In this document: in pieces, positions 62,310 to 64,000 of the stretch | How the letters are laid out: each line of letters starts with the position of its first letter | Numbering within the stretch: the stretch's first letter is position 1 | DNA from: Kryptolebias marmoratus | Taxonomy: Eukaryota; Chordata; Actinopteri; Cyprinodontiformes; Rivulidae | Assembly (NCBI RefSeq): GCF_001649575.2 | Contig: NC_051448.1 | Location: 19,638,078-19,702,077 of the forward strand | Direction of reading: 5' to 3' | DNA: 64,000 bases | Notes under the pieces: generated by a model | Told to the model about the DNA's origin: nothing | Databases searched by the model: none | Seen by the model: the letters and a program-made list of their open reading frames with translations, nothing else | Translations under genes and position numbers: made by a program

Positions 62310-64000
62310 TGACGGGGGGGCTGTCAATATTGAGAATGGAAACTGCGGGTTGCCGGCCTGTCTGTCTGCTAGTGGCGAGGTGCTGAGAGAACACATTTTT
62401 TTCTCAGACTGACTTTTTAAAAAAAAAATGGTATGAATACTTCCTTTTAAGAAGCTCCAAAACACAGGAGCTCTAGTAAACCTGCTCACTGTTACACACA
62501 CTCACATGAGCCAAACTGGGAATGTGTGCTGCAGTAATATAAATACATAAACCTGCAAACTGAGACATTTAATTGCAGCTAATGGGCTCCTATAAGTAAT
62601 ATCTACAAAATCTACAGTGTGGAAGACTGTTAATGACTAAACAGCTAATGCTGATGTGCGGGTTTTTTGTAAAATTTATAAGCATTTAATACCTTACCTG
62701 GTGTAGACAGGTCTTTGAACGACCTCGGTTTGGAAAAACTGTTTAATTCCAACCGGACCGACGAGCTAACGGCTAGTCCGAACGCAGCAAGACACAAAAA
62801 TTCCACAGACGTTCGTGCAAACGCCATTTTCTAAACCTTTAAACCTCAGTACCAGGCATTTACGTAGAACTCTGTGGTTGTTTGCGAATGCAAACTGTGG
62901 CGGCAGCAGCTAGCTGTGGCACTTCATGTGACTGCTGCTGAAACAACCATTTAATGCAGAAGTGAGGTCGGCGTAAAGGTCTAAACAATACAGTTTGCAG
63001 GAGCCGCTGTGAGTTTTTGGAAGAACAGAGTTATTTTAAAAAAGACAAAAGTCCGTTTTGGAAGTGGACTCCGATGAGCCGTCATGAGATTGTGTTGGAA
63101 CCTGGCTTCACAGGAAGTGCTACAGCTCATGCTTGCAAATACAGACTTCTGTGTAAATAACAAGGACTGACACCTAGCTAAAAGCAGTATCTCGCTGCAT
63201 TCACAGGGTAGTCTCCAAAAGGCCTCGGAATGTTCCCGAGGGTTCTCGGTTTGCAAGGCCTCACTCTCGTGTCACTGGATTTTTTTAGAATATGTTCAAA
63301 AACTTTGTGCAAAGCAGTTTACTCTCAGAATAGTTTCAGAACTGTTGTGGGAGTCTTGAACCCTTCTCAGTTTAGTTTCTGAGGCAGAAAGTGCAAGAAA
63401 TACAAACCAACTTTGGCGACCTGTGACACTAAATTTATAGATATCTTTGCTGGAGACAAAAAAAGAAAAAAAATCTTCAGAACTAAACTGCGACAAACAA
63501 AGATTCCTGTCATCCATGAAAATGCCACGCGAATGTTGCCATTTATTCACAGATACAGACTTAAACATGGCATAAATACCAATTCAGTGTGAAGACAAAA
63601 GAAAAATGGTGTATTTTCCTCACAATACTGCGTCTCCAATTAGCTGCCAACTTTCCCATCACAGTAAGATAAAATTATTTAAAAATAAACAAATAAATAA
63701 ATAGCTTGAACTGCTGTAAAAAACTTGGTGTTATTTTAAGTCGGCATCAAACCTCTTTGCTCTTAGCTACATTTGGACTAGCCATTTGCTCGTCAATCTG
63801 GTCAGAATTAAACGATTTTCCCAAACTGAGGTCGTTTCGGAGCGCTATCTACACCAGGTAAGATACTGATCGCTCATAACATCTAGCACCACTTTAAAAA
63901 GCTAGTCAAACACTTGGTGGTCAGAGCAGATGTAACTGGACACATATTTATCTTCAATCATCCATCTGGTTATGGATTTTAAAGACATAGAGATCTTATC
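62310..64000. other. Right flank: foldback element and no recognised gene
   Basis: Most of 62655-63895 is foldback copy E. Parts outside it (62310-62655, 63895-64000) show only T/A runs and nothing I can name. If the divergent gene is real, this is its first intron. Confidence 0.55.
62655..63895. mobile_element. Foldback family, copy E (long version)
   Basis: The left arm (about 62665-62805) reads ATACCTTACCTGGTGTAGAC, AACGACCTCGGTTTGG and GACGAGCTAACGGCTAGTCC then GAACGCAGC. The right arm (about 63755-63890) is its reverse complement (GGACTAGCCATTTGCTCGTC, CCAAACTGAGGTCGTTTC, CTACACCAGGTAAGATACTG). The arms are longer apart (about 1.2 kb) than in copies B and D. Inner blocks GCAGCAGCTAGCTGTGGCAC (about 62903) and CAGGAAGTGCTACAGCTCAT (about 63110) are themselves inverted to each other. 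No transposase is legible. Confidence 0.75.

Overview
The window is vertebrate nuclear DNA, almost certainly from a ray-finned (teleost) fish. It is AT-rich, its exons are short and bounded by canonical GT-AG sites, and it is full of fish-type DNA transposon relics: Tc1/Sleeping Beauty-like copies, hAT-like MITEs, a foldback family with long inverted ends, and tRNA-derived SINEs. Gene density is very low. There is no bacterial, phage or CRISPR content.

One protein-coding gene accounts for essentially all real coding sequence: the 5' half of an MRCK-alpha gene (CDC42-binding protein kinase alpha, cdc42bpa) on the minus strand. I reconstructed 14 consecutive coding exons from the start codon at 60855 down to 6. 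They total 1781 coding bases, giving 593 complete residues in an unbroken frame. All exon joins keep phase and all introns are GT-AG. The protein runs N-terminal dimerisation region (about 1-76), AGC-family kinase domain (about 77-344), AGC C-terminal extension with the hydrophobic motif (about 345-408), and the start of the long coiled coil (about 435 to beyond 593). The C1, PH, CNH and CRIB parts of the family lie beyond the left edge. As I recall the human numbering, ATP lysine K106, activation-loop S234 and T240, and hydrophobic-motif T403 fall at exactly the human MRCK-alpha positions. This is a strong internal check on the exon chain.

Layout, right to left: 62310-64000 is flank filled by a foldback element. 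60856-62310 is a CpG-rich promoter region that looks bidirectional, with a possible first exon of a divergent plus-strand gene at about 62190-62304. Exon 1 is at 60678-60855, followed by a 32.7 kb first intron. Exons 2-5 follow at 27.9, 19.9, 18.4 and 16.9 kb, then a 12.6 kb intron 5. Exons 6-14 are packed into the last 4.2 kb.

The intronic DNA is mostly old repeats. The most informative are: a five-copy foldback family with long terminal inverted repeats; a hAT-like MITE nested inside one copy with a readable 8-bp target duplication; a TACCGTA-ended element family whose longer copy carries a broken MADF-domain reading frame; and two SINE-like heads. I found no convincing novel biological system. 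The most useful leads are the possible divergent gene at the right edge, the MADF-bearing element and two exon-like open stretches in intron 5.
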